Origin: Ustilago trichophora
Taxonomy: Eukaryota; Basidiomycota; Ustilaginomycetes; Ustilaginales; Ustilaginaceae
Direction: 5' to 3'
Assembly (NCBI GenBank): GCA_900323505.1
Contig: OOIN01000017.1
Location: forward strand, 558,001-622,000
Length of the DNA stretch: 64,000 nt
This document shows positions 38,885 to 49,169 of this stretch, one piece after another. The notes beneath the pieces were generated by a model. The model searched no databases. It worked only from the letters and a program-made list of their open reading frames with translations, and was not told where the DNA came from. Position 1 is the first letter of the stretch, and each line of letters begins with the position of its first letter. The position numbers and the translations under genes were made by a program.

Positions 38885-41800
38885 TTAATCTACACGCATG
38901 GGGCTACCAGGTACAACACCAGCTGCGTGGGCACCGTCGATGATGGGGTTGCCCAAGTTGTCGAGGCGCGGCGTGGGGGTGCCGGCGGCTTTGTTTCTGC
39001 GGCCTAGCAAGGTCGCGTTGCCCATGTTGAGTTCGAAGCCGCGTTTGCGGTTGGAGTTTTGGCCGCGATCGCGCGGTCCTGCGCGGCCATCGTAGAGTGC
39101 TGCTTCGGCGAGGCGACGGTCGGCGCCGCCACGGCCTTGGTAATGTTGAGCTTGTTGTGGCTGCTGCTGCTGCTGTTGTTGTTGCGGTTGCTGGTGTTGA
39201 CGTTGTTGGGTTGCCTGTTGGGTTCGTGCGGCAGCGTCGTTGTGGTTACGAGCTCCACGCTGGTTCTCAACGGCCTGACCAGCTGCGTCGCCATACTTCC
39301 TGCGAGCTTCGTCGGCTTCGTCGCTCTCATCCTCCTCGTTGAGCTCGCCGAGCGGGTTTGCGCCGCCAGCACGCTTCCTTGCACCTTCCTCTTCCATACG
39401 GTGGACGGCATAGGTCACATCGAACGCCTCCTTGAGTCGATTGATGCCAGGAGACATCATGGCGTTGCGTGCAGCGTTGCCCGTCTTCATCGAGGCAAGA
39501 AGTGGCGAGTCGAGGGGCATCTCGGAAGCCTTGGCCAACGCAATGTCAGCCGAGTTGAGGTCAGGGATGGGGTCCTTGACGTTGCACCAAGGATGACGCA
39601 AGAACTCGTCGATCGTGTATCGCTGTCGTGGGTCGACACAGAGCAGATGTGTAATTAAATCCTTGGCCGACGCGCTGATGTCATCCCACCATGGGCTCAA
39701 GAAGGTGTAGTAACCTTTGGCCACCTTCTCTGTAAGCACTGAAATCGATTCGTCGTAGAAGGGAGGGAACCCGCACAGCAATGTGTAGAGTACACATCCG
39801 AGTGCCCACATGTCGACCGACTTGGAGTAGCGCTCGTCCTTGACAATTTCGGGTGCCGTGTAACCGACGGTACCACAAGGTGTCATGGTGCTTTCCTCCC
39901 AAACAACCTTGCTGAGACCAAAGTCGGCAATCTTGACACGTCCGATACCACCACCTCCAATACCGGGCATGAACTCTCCCTCGTCCTCCTTCTCTTCATC
40001 GTAGGGACGCTGGATTGGGTGCTTGGAAGGGATGATCTTGATCGACTCGAATAGCAAGTTCTCAGGCTTGATGTCACGGTGAACCACACCACGCTCCTCG
40101 TGCAGGTATCGGATTGCGTGAGCGACCTGCAGGATAACGTGGCGGGCGAGAGCTTCACTGAAGTAGGTGAGCTTGACAATCTGATGGAAAAGCTCGCCGC
40201 CCTCCATCAGTTCGAGGACCAAAAAGTAGTGGTCGCGCGACTCGGAAAAGGAGAGAAGCTCTACAATACCGTCATGCTTGAGGTTCCGCATGATCTGGAC
40301 TTCCTTGAGGATGTTGGCGCGCTGTGAGGGTCAAATCAAGCAAGAAAGAGGTGTCAAATCAATACAGTGTTCCGACGTACGAATGAAGCGGTCCCAAAGA
40401 CAAAACTAGTGGGGAGTGGGGCAGAATCAGGGAAGTGCGAAGTGAAAGAGGAAGCACAAAGCGTGCTACTACAGTCCGAAGGCTAAGACGCCGCTCTCTG
40501 GCCATGAGTGCGGCCGCAAAGCGACGAAAATGCCTTGCTGTCTCGGACGCAGAGCAGCAGAAGGAACATGGAGTGGGAAGTGAAGTGAGAGGCTGAGGAA
40601 AGCAAAGGGATGACGGAGGTAGAGGGTACGATTGAGGAAAAGTGTGTGATCTGCTCCGAGGGGAGGCAAGGGGCAGGGGAGAAGGGAAAAGGCAGAGGGG
40701 AGAGGCATATGAGAAAGAGCGTAGGACGAGGGAACTGAGGACGGGGGAAAGGATCGGTGTTACAGATGGGATTGGGACGAGGAGGGTGGAGACGTGAGAC
40801 GGACCTCTGTGACGCGGTTCTTCTTTCGGAAGTTAGGGTCAAGTCGATCCTGTAGAACCGGTAAATGGGTGACGTTGGGGTGAAGGTACAGAGTGGTACG
40901 ACAAAAGGTCCATCGTTCAGGCGTGTGAGGAGGATCGCGCATGTGAGGGAGTGTAAAAGTGGTTAGTTTCCGCCGCCTTTTGAATGGCATCGAATGGCTA
41001 CGTTCGATTTTGCGAGCGCCGTGGTTTGCTGAGAAGGATGCTGAAAGCGTCACGAAGTGCCTGGCCACGTAGACCTCTTGTGAGGACTACATGACGCCGC
41101 AGGGAGACGCAAATAATCAATTTCGAAAGTGTGGCGAGAAGCAGCTGCAGAGGGCAAGCTTCAAGCTTTTGTCTTGACGCCATGCATGTTGTGCTATCGA
41201 CCTGTCGCCTGCATCATCTGTGGCTCCGCTGGCTTGAATTGCTAGACAGGCGGGTATAGACGAGCAAGCATGCAGCGTCGATGAACGAGTCTGTGCGTCT
41301 TGCTGCCGATCCGGAGAACCTTGGCCAGAGGTCCCCAGATCCGCAGATGATACGCAGCAAAGTGGGACTGTGCAGAGCTGGACATTACGCCAGGGCAGAT
41401 GGCGGTCTGCCCTTGCGCTCAGATCCTCGGCTGGGCAAGTATCAGGGATCAAAACGGAACGGAATGAGAATGGAACAGGAACCGAGAAACGGGAAACGGA
41501 AACGGAAACGGAAACGGTAGCAAACCACGGCGACATCGAGAACCACGACACGAGACAACGAAACAGAACAGAAAGCGAGAAGCCGAAAGACGTCGAGATT
41601 GATGTACGTACCTGATTGCTGTTCAGCTCGTATTTGCGAACGACCTTGATCGCGACCTTCTGGCCGGTCTGACGATCCCTCGCCTTATAAACGTTTGAGA
41701 AAGCGCCGCTGCAGAAAGCAAAAGAGGACGGAAGGTATGGTTAGCAACGACAGAGCATACACAGTGATATCATCTTTGGAGGAGGATACTCACTCTCCCA

Positions 41801-42716
41801 TCTTCTTGATGAGCTGGAAGCGTTCGCTGAGACCTTCGTAGTAAGGCATCTTTTCAGACGCCTCACGTTCCTCGGCAACGATGCGCTCGGCCTCGCGCTG
41901 GTACTGCTCGTTGGCAGCGACGCCCTTGGAAGTGCCAGCTGCGGGCACAGCGAGGTGGTTGCCGTTGGTGGATTGCTTCATCTCCCGGGCTTGACTCGAC
42001 TGTTGCTGGTGCTGGTGCTGTTGTGCTGAGGATGTTGATGTTGTTGCTGTGACAGGGGCAGCGGGAGCGGCAGCTGCGGGTGTTTGGGAAGTGGATGCTG
42101 GGACAGGCAATGCTTTGTCTTGCGGAGCGAAGCCGGTCTGATTGGAAGCTGCGGAAGCTTGATTTCTGGATGCAGAGCTATCGGCTGGATGAACTTGAAT
42201 CGACGGACCTGCGGAAGGATCAGTCTGTTGTGGTTGAGGATAAGGTGGAGGCATCAGTACGCTGTCCAGCATGACAGAGAGAAAAGGTGGGACCCGGCGA
42301 TCAAGGGGGTTATCGGGCAAAGACTGTCGATGCACCAGTGCCAGAGTCGGAACGACGTGCATGCATTGACCAAGAGCCTGTACTCCGAGCGCAAAAGCAG
42401 AGCGATGGTGGGAAGATGGAAAGATGGGTGGAGCTAGGGAGCAGGGAGACGAAGAGTGAAGGTGACAATCGCAGCTGAATCGGCCCCGATGCACTCACAC
42501 CGGGGATGGTTCGACGGGACTCGACACTGATGTAATTGAGTTTGGTGGGGACGAGGCAGAATGCCCAGCTGTCCGCTTGCCATGCTCTGCGCTTAAGTCG
42601 AAATGAAGCGGGAAAAGGGGAAGAAAAGAGAAATGAGAACAACTTACACCTTCTGGCGCTTCCCGAGCGGCCTTTCCGTGTCTGATGAAGTTCTTGAACT
42701 GCTCCAAAACGGGCAT
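38885..42716 (-). CDS. Srk1/Rck2-type MAPK-activated Ser/Thr kinase, 4 exons
   Basis: Exons 42648-42716, 41794-42224, 41612-41708 and 38885-40321 join to about 677 residues. Exons 2-4 fit exactly: the exon 2/3 junction creates the Gly loop KMGDGAFSNVYKARD and exon 3 carries AIKVVRKYEL. The 5' acceptor at 42224 is the best of two candidates (the other is about 42214). The kinase domain has HRDIKPENLL, the GGGGIGRVKIADFGLSKVVW activation region, TPCGTVGYTAPE and VDMWALGCVLYTLL. The long insert between HRD and DFG fits the fungal Srk1/Cmk2/Rck group, which acts downstream of stress MAP kinases. The C-terminus has a poly-Gln tract near residues 550-575. Intron 3 is about 1290 bp. Confidence 0.88.
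39156..39195 (-). repeat. CAG/CAA repeat encoding poly-Gln in kinase tail
   Basis: A run of CAG and CAA codons encodes Gln-rich sequence (QQPQQQQQQQQPQQ) in the C-terminal tail of the kinase. Such runs vary in length between strains. Confidence 0.85.
41484..41519 (+). repeat. GGAAAC hexamer tandem repeat in kinase intron
   Basis: About five tandem units of GGAAAC (GAAACGG phase), uninterrupted near the end, within the 1290-bp intron 3 of the kinase gene. It is short and of unknown effect. Confidence 0.75.
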
Positions 42717-45700
42717 TGTGTGGTGGCGATCAACTGCAGATGTGCAGATGGTGGGGATGACAACTCGGCTTTTGACGCTTGGGTTTCGAGGCTGCGAGCA
42801 CTGATCGACTGTTCTCGCTCAAGCGACACTGAGAATGGCGGCTAAAATGGACGAAAGCAGAGCAATTGAGCTTTGAGGCTAGATTAACAGTGGCCCCGGC
42901 TTGCAGGCTTCTGGCGGATGGTCAGATAGACGTCGATCTGACTTGCTCGCGAGGCAGAGTTGAATGATGCTGATACGAGTGTATCGTTGAGTTGAGCGTA
43001 CGATCGGCAAGAGCAGAAATGTATCTGGTGCGTTCCAACAAGTAGCAATGCCGATGAGCCGAGAGATGGTTAGAGCGTTGTGAGAATAACAAACTGGTGG
43101 ATTGTTGTAGGTGTGATGTTTATCAAGGTCGGTTTGACAAATAGAGATGTCGAGACTTGAATGGTGAACGAATGTCGATAGGTGGTTGTTGATGGGACGC
43201 TCGCGAGTGCGAGATGATGAGGTGCTAGAAGGACACCGACGACGACGGATTAGATGGATGGCAGTGGTCGTGAAGGAAGGTGATGAAGATTCAACCACTC
43301 GAAGTTGCAAGACGCAAACAGACACGAGGGAGGTTATGGATGACCGAGACGAGACGAAAAGTGGGAAACAAGAACGATGAGCAACAGAGCAGATCGTCGG
43401 CACGAGGGACTTTTGTACAAAGTCGGTCGTACTGGCGTCGGAGCACAGAAAGTCAAGTGTGTATGCGGATGGGATGTGGATCCCGGGTTGACGTCGGCGA
43501 GGAGATGTAAAGGGCCCTGCGCGAATGTGCTTGTAAGCTTTGTTTGGCTTGATGTTGAGCGAAGAGCCAAAAGGGAGCAAGAGCAGTGATGGCAACTTGG
43601 GAGAAGCGACAACAGCACGAGGCTAGTCAGCGAGGTCGAGGAGCTAGAGAGGGGGAAGGCGTGAGAGGACGATGAGGTCAGGGAGCTAGGCGAGACTGGA
43701 GAAGGCTCGTGGGAAAAGAAAAAAAAAGTATGCGGGCACTTGGAGTTGTCGACGTCGAGGAGCAGCTGGTACTGCGCGCGGGAGAGACAAGGACAAGGAC
43801 GCCGAGGTCGTTGCAACCAATGCAATGGGTAGGGAGAGGCAAAGAGAAAGGGCTAATGACTGTTGTCCTGGTAGGTGGTGAAAGGTGACGAGAGAACGAT
43901 GCAGTGACGAAACCCTAAGTAAGGCCCTGCAGCAGATCAACGTCAGAGAGTCGGTAGAATGGATGAAATGAACAATGGAAAAGGCAGAGCTGTTGAGCGA
44001 CTGCAAGAACGCAAAGAAGGACGTAATTGGCAGATGGAAGATTGAAAACGTGTAATGTTGGGAAAACGAGCTTGCAACTGCAGGCGGTGGAGAGCGGAGA
44101 CCAAGTCGATGCTGCGGCTGCGCAGGAGATGAGGTGTAAGTGCAGATTGTGGATCAAGCACCAAAATAGTCACGGGTCGACTTTTAGTGGGCTGAAGAGC
44201 GTTGAAATGCGCAGGTGGAGAGAAGGCACAGCGAGGAGGGAGGGGGAAGAGGAGGAGGAAGGAGCACCCAGCTGACAAGAGGGAAGCAAGGGACTCTGCA
44301 GATGACAAGGGCCCTGGGGGAATAGAAGGAGCCAGGACAAAGAAAAGGGTCGACAGAGGCAGCAGCACAGAGAGGGGAATATGAGGAAAGAGAGAGAGAT
44401 GAATGCCTTTGCTGGTGCTGACGATGATGATGCTGATGACGACGATGATGCCGTCTTGTGCAGCATTCAAATGCAACAACACTACGGCAGCCAACCACGA
44501 CAGAGGATTTGACGTTGTACTGTACAGTACACTAGATTTGCCAAATTAGCCACGACCCTATTGAACACTGAATTTCTGCATTTTCAGTCCAACGCAGCAC
44601 AAGAAGAAAAGATATGATAAAAAAAAACCACCCTTTAGACAGAATCCCTAGCTACGCTTCGTTCCAATTTTCAAACATTCGCTGCCAATCCTCTCTCTCT
44701 CTGACTGGCTCAGTCAACTTTTCCAAAACGCAGATCCAAAAGCTTTAATTTGGACGCTAGTAACCATTTGTAGCCGCGACTCGACGTTACGTAGATGCAG
44801 ACGCAGGAGGTCTGGGACTCGGCATGTTGGCATACCATAGATCGTCCTAGCCGTACACGCCGCCCAGAGCCCAAACCGAGCTGCTTTTTTTTTTTCTGCC
44901 AAAAGAGAGACGTTGACGCGCGAGGGAGTGTGTCGTCGTCACCTTGCTGAGCGGGACTCAAGATGACGAGGCGGCGGAGCTGACTACAACAACCCTTGCT
45001 CTACAGTACAGTAAATCGCGGGATAGCGGCCATGCAGACTTGGTTCAGTGGCTCTCTCTTTATGCTCTTCTCACGGCTGCCTGGAGCCGAATGAGTGTGC
45101 ATGCAGTAACTACTTATCGCTTGCCCTTTTCTAACGCGCTCTTTTTGAGATTGGCGAATACACAAACGCCAACTTGTACTTGGCTGCACAAGGTGCCAAG
45201 AGGCGAGGCGAAATGGGAGAAGAAAAAAAGGGACAATTATTGGTTCGGTGATTGGGTGACGAAACTTGAGCTTTTTGCTCGAGAGATGCCGAATTACGCA
45301 GTTGATTTGACTTAGCGTGTGGCTTTTGGACTGAGATCAGCTTTCGTTATTGTATTCGGGGCGTCAGAATGCAGGTTAACGCTTTCATGCCGCTCGACGT
45401 AATCAAGCAGCTCAGTCGGCATCCTCTCTTTTGCAACTCACAGACTCGGAAGCCCGTCCGACGCTCCCAAACCTATGTCTCTCTCTCTCTCTCTCTCTCT
45501 GGCGACACCGCTTTCCACGGTTCCATCTTCTACATTCGTTTCAAATTGCGTCCAAGGCTTGCAAAGCACCGCAATACTGCCAATGGCGGAGTTGAGATTT
45601 CGGGACGTCGAACCCAATACACCACAAAACCACATGACGGTGCCCCGCAGATTCTTGTTCTCAACGCCATGACAACAGCATTCTGTACTGTATACCGTAT

Positions 45701-45840
45701 GACGGTATTGACTCGTAGCAGCCTTCTCAAAGAAGTTCATGCGAGCGAGGCCCACGGTAGTAACCACTGTACAGTACCGCAATCTGTGGTGCGGCCAATT
45801 GGCCTCCGATGACGCCTTCTCACAGCATACGCTCTCCCCT
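42717..45840. other. Gene-free interval upstream of kinase gene
   Basis: About 3.1 kb without a supported gene, the longest in the window. The many open frames on the minus strand are Ser/Pro/Leu-rich and overlap each other, as expected in CT-rich sequence. Features seen: CTGTACAG near 44521 and 45772, poly-A/T runs near 43726 and 44886, and a CT microsatellite at 45477-45500. A long 5' UTR of the kinase or a noncoding RNA is possible. Confidence 0.45.
45477..45500. repeat. CT microsatellite
   Basis: About 11-12 CT units, uninterrupted. It is a low-complexity tract in a gene-free region. Confidence 0.85.
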
Positions 45841-46611
45841 TAACGTAGGTCACGTAGATGTGGAAATCACGTAGATGTGGAAAATCTGCCACGTCCATGA
45901 TTTAGGTTGCTCACCACCCTTTTCTCTCAACCACCATCATCTTTTCAATCAGCAATAACACAGCACTTCCTTATGCTTACATCGCGGCATACTTTGCAAG
46001 GAGCAACCTCAGACATGTCTATTACCATCTGTCAACTTGGATCAGCATCACCACTGCCAACTTTGGGGAGGAAATCTAGCTTGAAGTGATCACACCAGAT
46101 TTCGACATTTTACACTGCTCTAGTGCCCAAAATCCCAAAACGCATTTTCGCACTTTGCTCAACAGTTTGGCAGAACAACATCAGATGTTTTGTTGCATTC
46201 GCATTCTGGTAGCAGTAAGGAACACAACTATACCAAGCAAAGGGGATCTAAGCAATGTGGTTGTTGCTGTTGTCACCATCTGTGATGGTGAGGAGAAAGC
46301 AATTTTGCGCACAGTGGCGAAGTGCCTGATTTTGAAAGCAAAATTTTCCGCCAATCTTCAGCATCACCTCATGGATCATACAATCATCAATACAACAATC
46401 CTTCTGCATACACTATACAAATGGCATGCTCCCTACATGTTCCATTAATCTGTGAAGTGTGGTTGACTATCAAGAATGTGGTGTAAAAGTGTCTTGAAGT
46501 GATCATGTCAATTTTGAGCATTACACTGATGGTTAGTTAAAAAAGTTAAAAAAGTTAAAACGCGATATTTTCCACATCTACATGATTTCCACATCTACGT
46601 GAACTACGTTA
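45841..46611 (+). mobile_element. 771-bp non-autonomous TIR element, copy 2
   Basis: This copy is in the same orientation as the one at 11742-12513 and about 99% identical to it. The 45-bp inverted repeats are at 45841-45885 and 46567-46611. Flanking sequence differs completely from copy 1, and the TA at each end fits a TA target duplication, so this is transposition and not segmental duplication. A 120-codon open frame (46086-46448) is broken in copy 1 by one base, so it is not called as a gene. Confidence 0.87.
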
Positions 46612-46965
46612 CAGAATCCTGTACAAGAACCCAAGTCATGCTCATCCAACCGGTAAGCATGTTGTGGTCAATCTACAGAAGCGCCCTAAACCCACGCGTT
46701 GAGGGTTCGCACAACTCCACGTGGGTCTAAGCGGATCGTCATGAAGCAGCCATCTCGCCCACATACAGCCTATCGATCCAAACCATTCTCAGCTGTACGT
46801 ATGAGGACACTCGTGAGAACGCACTGTACAGAGTAGGCTCTTCTGCTCTCGACTTGGCGCCGTCTGCTAACTCCAACTCAGAGTCTCTGTTCCTGACACG
46901 AAGCCCACACAAAGTCAATCGCATCGGGATTTCCAAAGGTTCACGTTACGATCTTTGCGATTCCT
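46612..46965. other. Spacer between transposon copy 2 and chaperone gene
   Basis: About 350 bp with no supported gene. It includes a CTGTACAG word near 46826. The 65-codon frame on the minus strand is not supported. Confidence 0.4.
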
Positions 46966-47949
46966 TCAAATGTACATGTTGCCGTCTCCTAGCACTGCCA
47001 GGTTCGCCGCTGGCTTGGTACGTCTAGACGCTGCAAAGTCTAGGATCGTCGGTGTCTTGGAGACGGCATCCTTCTGAATACCGCTGAGACCTGTCAACGT
47101 GCCAAGTGTTTGGCTCGCAGCTGGAGATAGTCGTGTTGCACCCAACGATCCATACAGCTGAACGTGTGATTGGAAGCCAACATCCTCAAGCATGGTCAGT
47201 ATCGCTGGGATGTTGCGAATGACAGCCTGTTGCAACAGATTGAGCGATCAGAGGTAAAACGTGAAAGGGTCTTGTCAGTATGCAGCTGCAGCCGCTGGAC
47301 CATCATGACGAGGTCGGAGACTTACTTCGGAGAGGAACGCAGCGCCAAGCCCAGTCGCAGCCTCAGGAGAGCGCAATGGCATCATCTTCATCGATTCCAC
47401 CTTGTGCTTGGCCGTGAAGCTTGGTGTAGCAAGATACCTGATAGCAGTGTCGGCACCCGCTTCTTCGTCGGCATCATCCGAATACGGGTCGCGATAGAGC
47501 TGCTCCTGTGGACTATACGAGTCAACGATGACAATGCTCGATGGCTGAGCTGCATCTACCAGCATGCGTACGATCTCGTGAAAGCGAGAAGAACGAAGTT
47601 GTGAAGGTGGTGCTACCAGAGCCGCTGTGATCTTAACGCCTGATGTGGAGTCGACGACGGCGATAGAGGCGTGCTGTTCGGTCTCTGTTCGAATACAGTA
47701 CTGCTGTGTTGGCGCAGCGCCTGAAAGAGAGGATAGAAGCGCTGCTCCTGCTTTGTCTACCAACACAACCAGTTGTCTTCCATGCTCGAGCGTGCTGGCT
47801 GTTGCAGATCCGTCAGCGGCGACAATATTGAAAGGTTCTAGGGTCTTGCTGGCAGAGACTTTGGGACTGGCCTCGAACTCGTCCTCCGAGCCTGATTCTA
47901 ACTCGTGCTTGGGTGCTGCAGCTTCACGGTTGACTGGATCGAACTCCAT
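46966..47949 (-). CDS. Proteasome assembly chaperone 1-like (PAC1/Pba1), 2 exons
   Basis: Exons 47326-47949 and 46966-47226 join (donor GTAAGT, acceptor CAACAG) in phase to 294 residues. The pattern LRSPEAATGLGAAFLSEAVI then RNIPAILTMLED resembles the PAC1 segment in which Leu-Pro-Ala-Ala and Ile-Pro-Ala-Ile precede the C-terminal part. The last three residues are Met-Tyr-Ile, a hydrophobic-Tyr-x end. In known Pba1-Pba2 such HbYX tails insert into the proteasome alpha ring during assembly. Length matches human PAC1 (288). The N-terminus is acidic and Ser-rich. The central strand region (QLVVLVDKAGAALLSSLSG) agrees with the fold, but overall identity is low. Confidence 0.68.
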
Positions 47950-48441
47950 CTTGGGTTTGCTTTTAGTAGTGAAAGTGTTGTATGGAGTAGAGATCCGAAA
48001 CGGTCATCCACACACTTTGAAAGAAGGGACGCGCAAACAACACTTTCAGGGTCCAACTTCTGAAGAAAGACTCGTCCAGGCAAGCGTCGTCATCCACTTC
48101 CGATTTCCGATGAATCCAACCATGAATCCTTTTCGTGCGATTGATTTCTTGAAATCACGCCGACCAAACGTCGGATTGTGCAATGCATGTCAATCTCTCC
48201 ATGCTGTATGCCATGCCGAATTGCGCTGCACTGCTCTTCTCGAGCTTTTCGCATGTGTCGCTGCTTTCCATAAATTATATCCAAGGAGTACATATAGATC
48301 AACAAGATGATTGCTTTTGTCGCGAAGGTTGTTGGGTCGGTTGGTCGGATTTGGTTTAAGGGGGAGCGCTAATTCGCCGTTGTGGATTGTCTATCGCCTG
48401 CACTCATAAGCGAGGATGTACGAAAACAACCGAGTCCTTCA

Positions 48442-48446
<5 letters not shown>

Positions 48447-48475
<29 letters not shown>
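48447..48475. repeat. CA microsatellite
   Basis: About 14 CA units. Such runs are commonly polymorphic. Confidence 0.9.
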
Positions 48476-48478
<3 letters not shown>

Positions 48479-49073
48479 CTAAGCGAGAGCACAATCTTTC
48501 CCCACCGCCAAGTTTGGCCCCACACACTGTACTGAAAGATAAACAAAGCCCCTCTTTCAACCCACCGTTGCGGTATTGTTTGACCCCACCAGAGTAGGCT
48601 TTTGTGTACGCAGCAAGTGAGGCTTCGAAAAGCTCAAGAGCCGAGTTTGAGCAGAGTATCATGCTTCTCGACGTTCTTGAGAGTCGCCGTTGTCAGAAAA
48701 GTTTGGTAGATCCGATGCGAGGTCGGATGATGTCCAAGACGGTGATGGCCGAGCATTGACCGCCGGCGTGATGTCCTTGTTTTGGTTTGGTCCCCGTGGT
48801 CGCAGCTTCCGATGCATTTTTGCCTGAAATAGAGACCACTTTTGTGGTAAAGGGCATGTGTATCGGCTTTGCAAATGGTATCAGGGCCCACCGGTTTCTG
48901 CCCCACCCTTTTCCCCCACTCTCGGATCAGGGACAGTCGGTTTCATTTGACAACCGAGTAGATCGCCTCGTGACCATAACCACTTGTTCTGTGCTTGTTT
49001 CTTCCCTTCTTGATTGGCTACTCGCTGTGATATCCCACCCCCAAGACTTACCTCGACCCACTCAGGCGTGATC

Positions 49074-49080
49074 TATATAA
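49074..49080 (+). promoter_or_regulatory. Probable TATA box of gamma-glutamyltranspeptidase gene
   Basis: TATATAA about 90 bp before the ATG at 49170, followed by a CT-rich leader of the kind common before fungal starts. Confidence 0.55.
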
Positions 49081-49169
49081 TCCTGTAACGTGTCTCTTTC
49101 GGTTCTGCACCTTTATCCCATACTCTTCTCCTCTCACTCGCCCCTTCCTAACAAAGCAAACAAGGCAAG

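Larger units (their letters stand above)
47950..49169. other. Divergent promoter region with CA microsatellite
   Basis: About 1.2 kb between the chaperone gene and the gamma-glutamyltranspeptidase gene. A CA dinucleotide run lies at 48447-48475. No coding region is supported. Confidence 0.5.

Noticed and set aside
43686..44498. Overlapping Ser/Leu-rich minus-strand open frames
   Set aside because: They overlap in different frames within CT-rich sequence, lack codon bias and match no family.
44944..45315. 123-codon plus-strand open frame
   Set aside because: No recognisable product and no conserved context; codon use resembles noncoding sequence.
48447..48475. Regular short repeats that might suggest a CRISPR-like array
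   Set aside because: It is a simple CA dinucleotide run without spacers, in a fungal genome.
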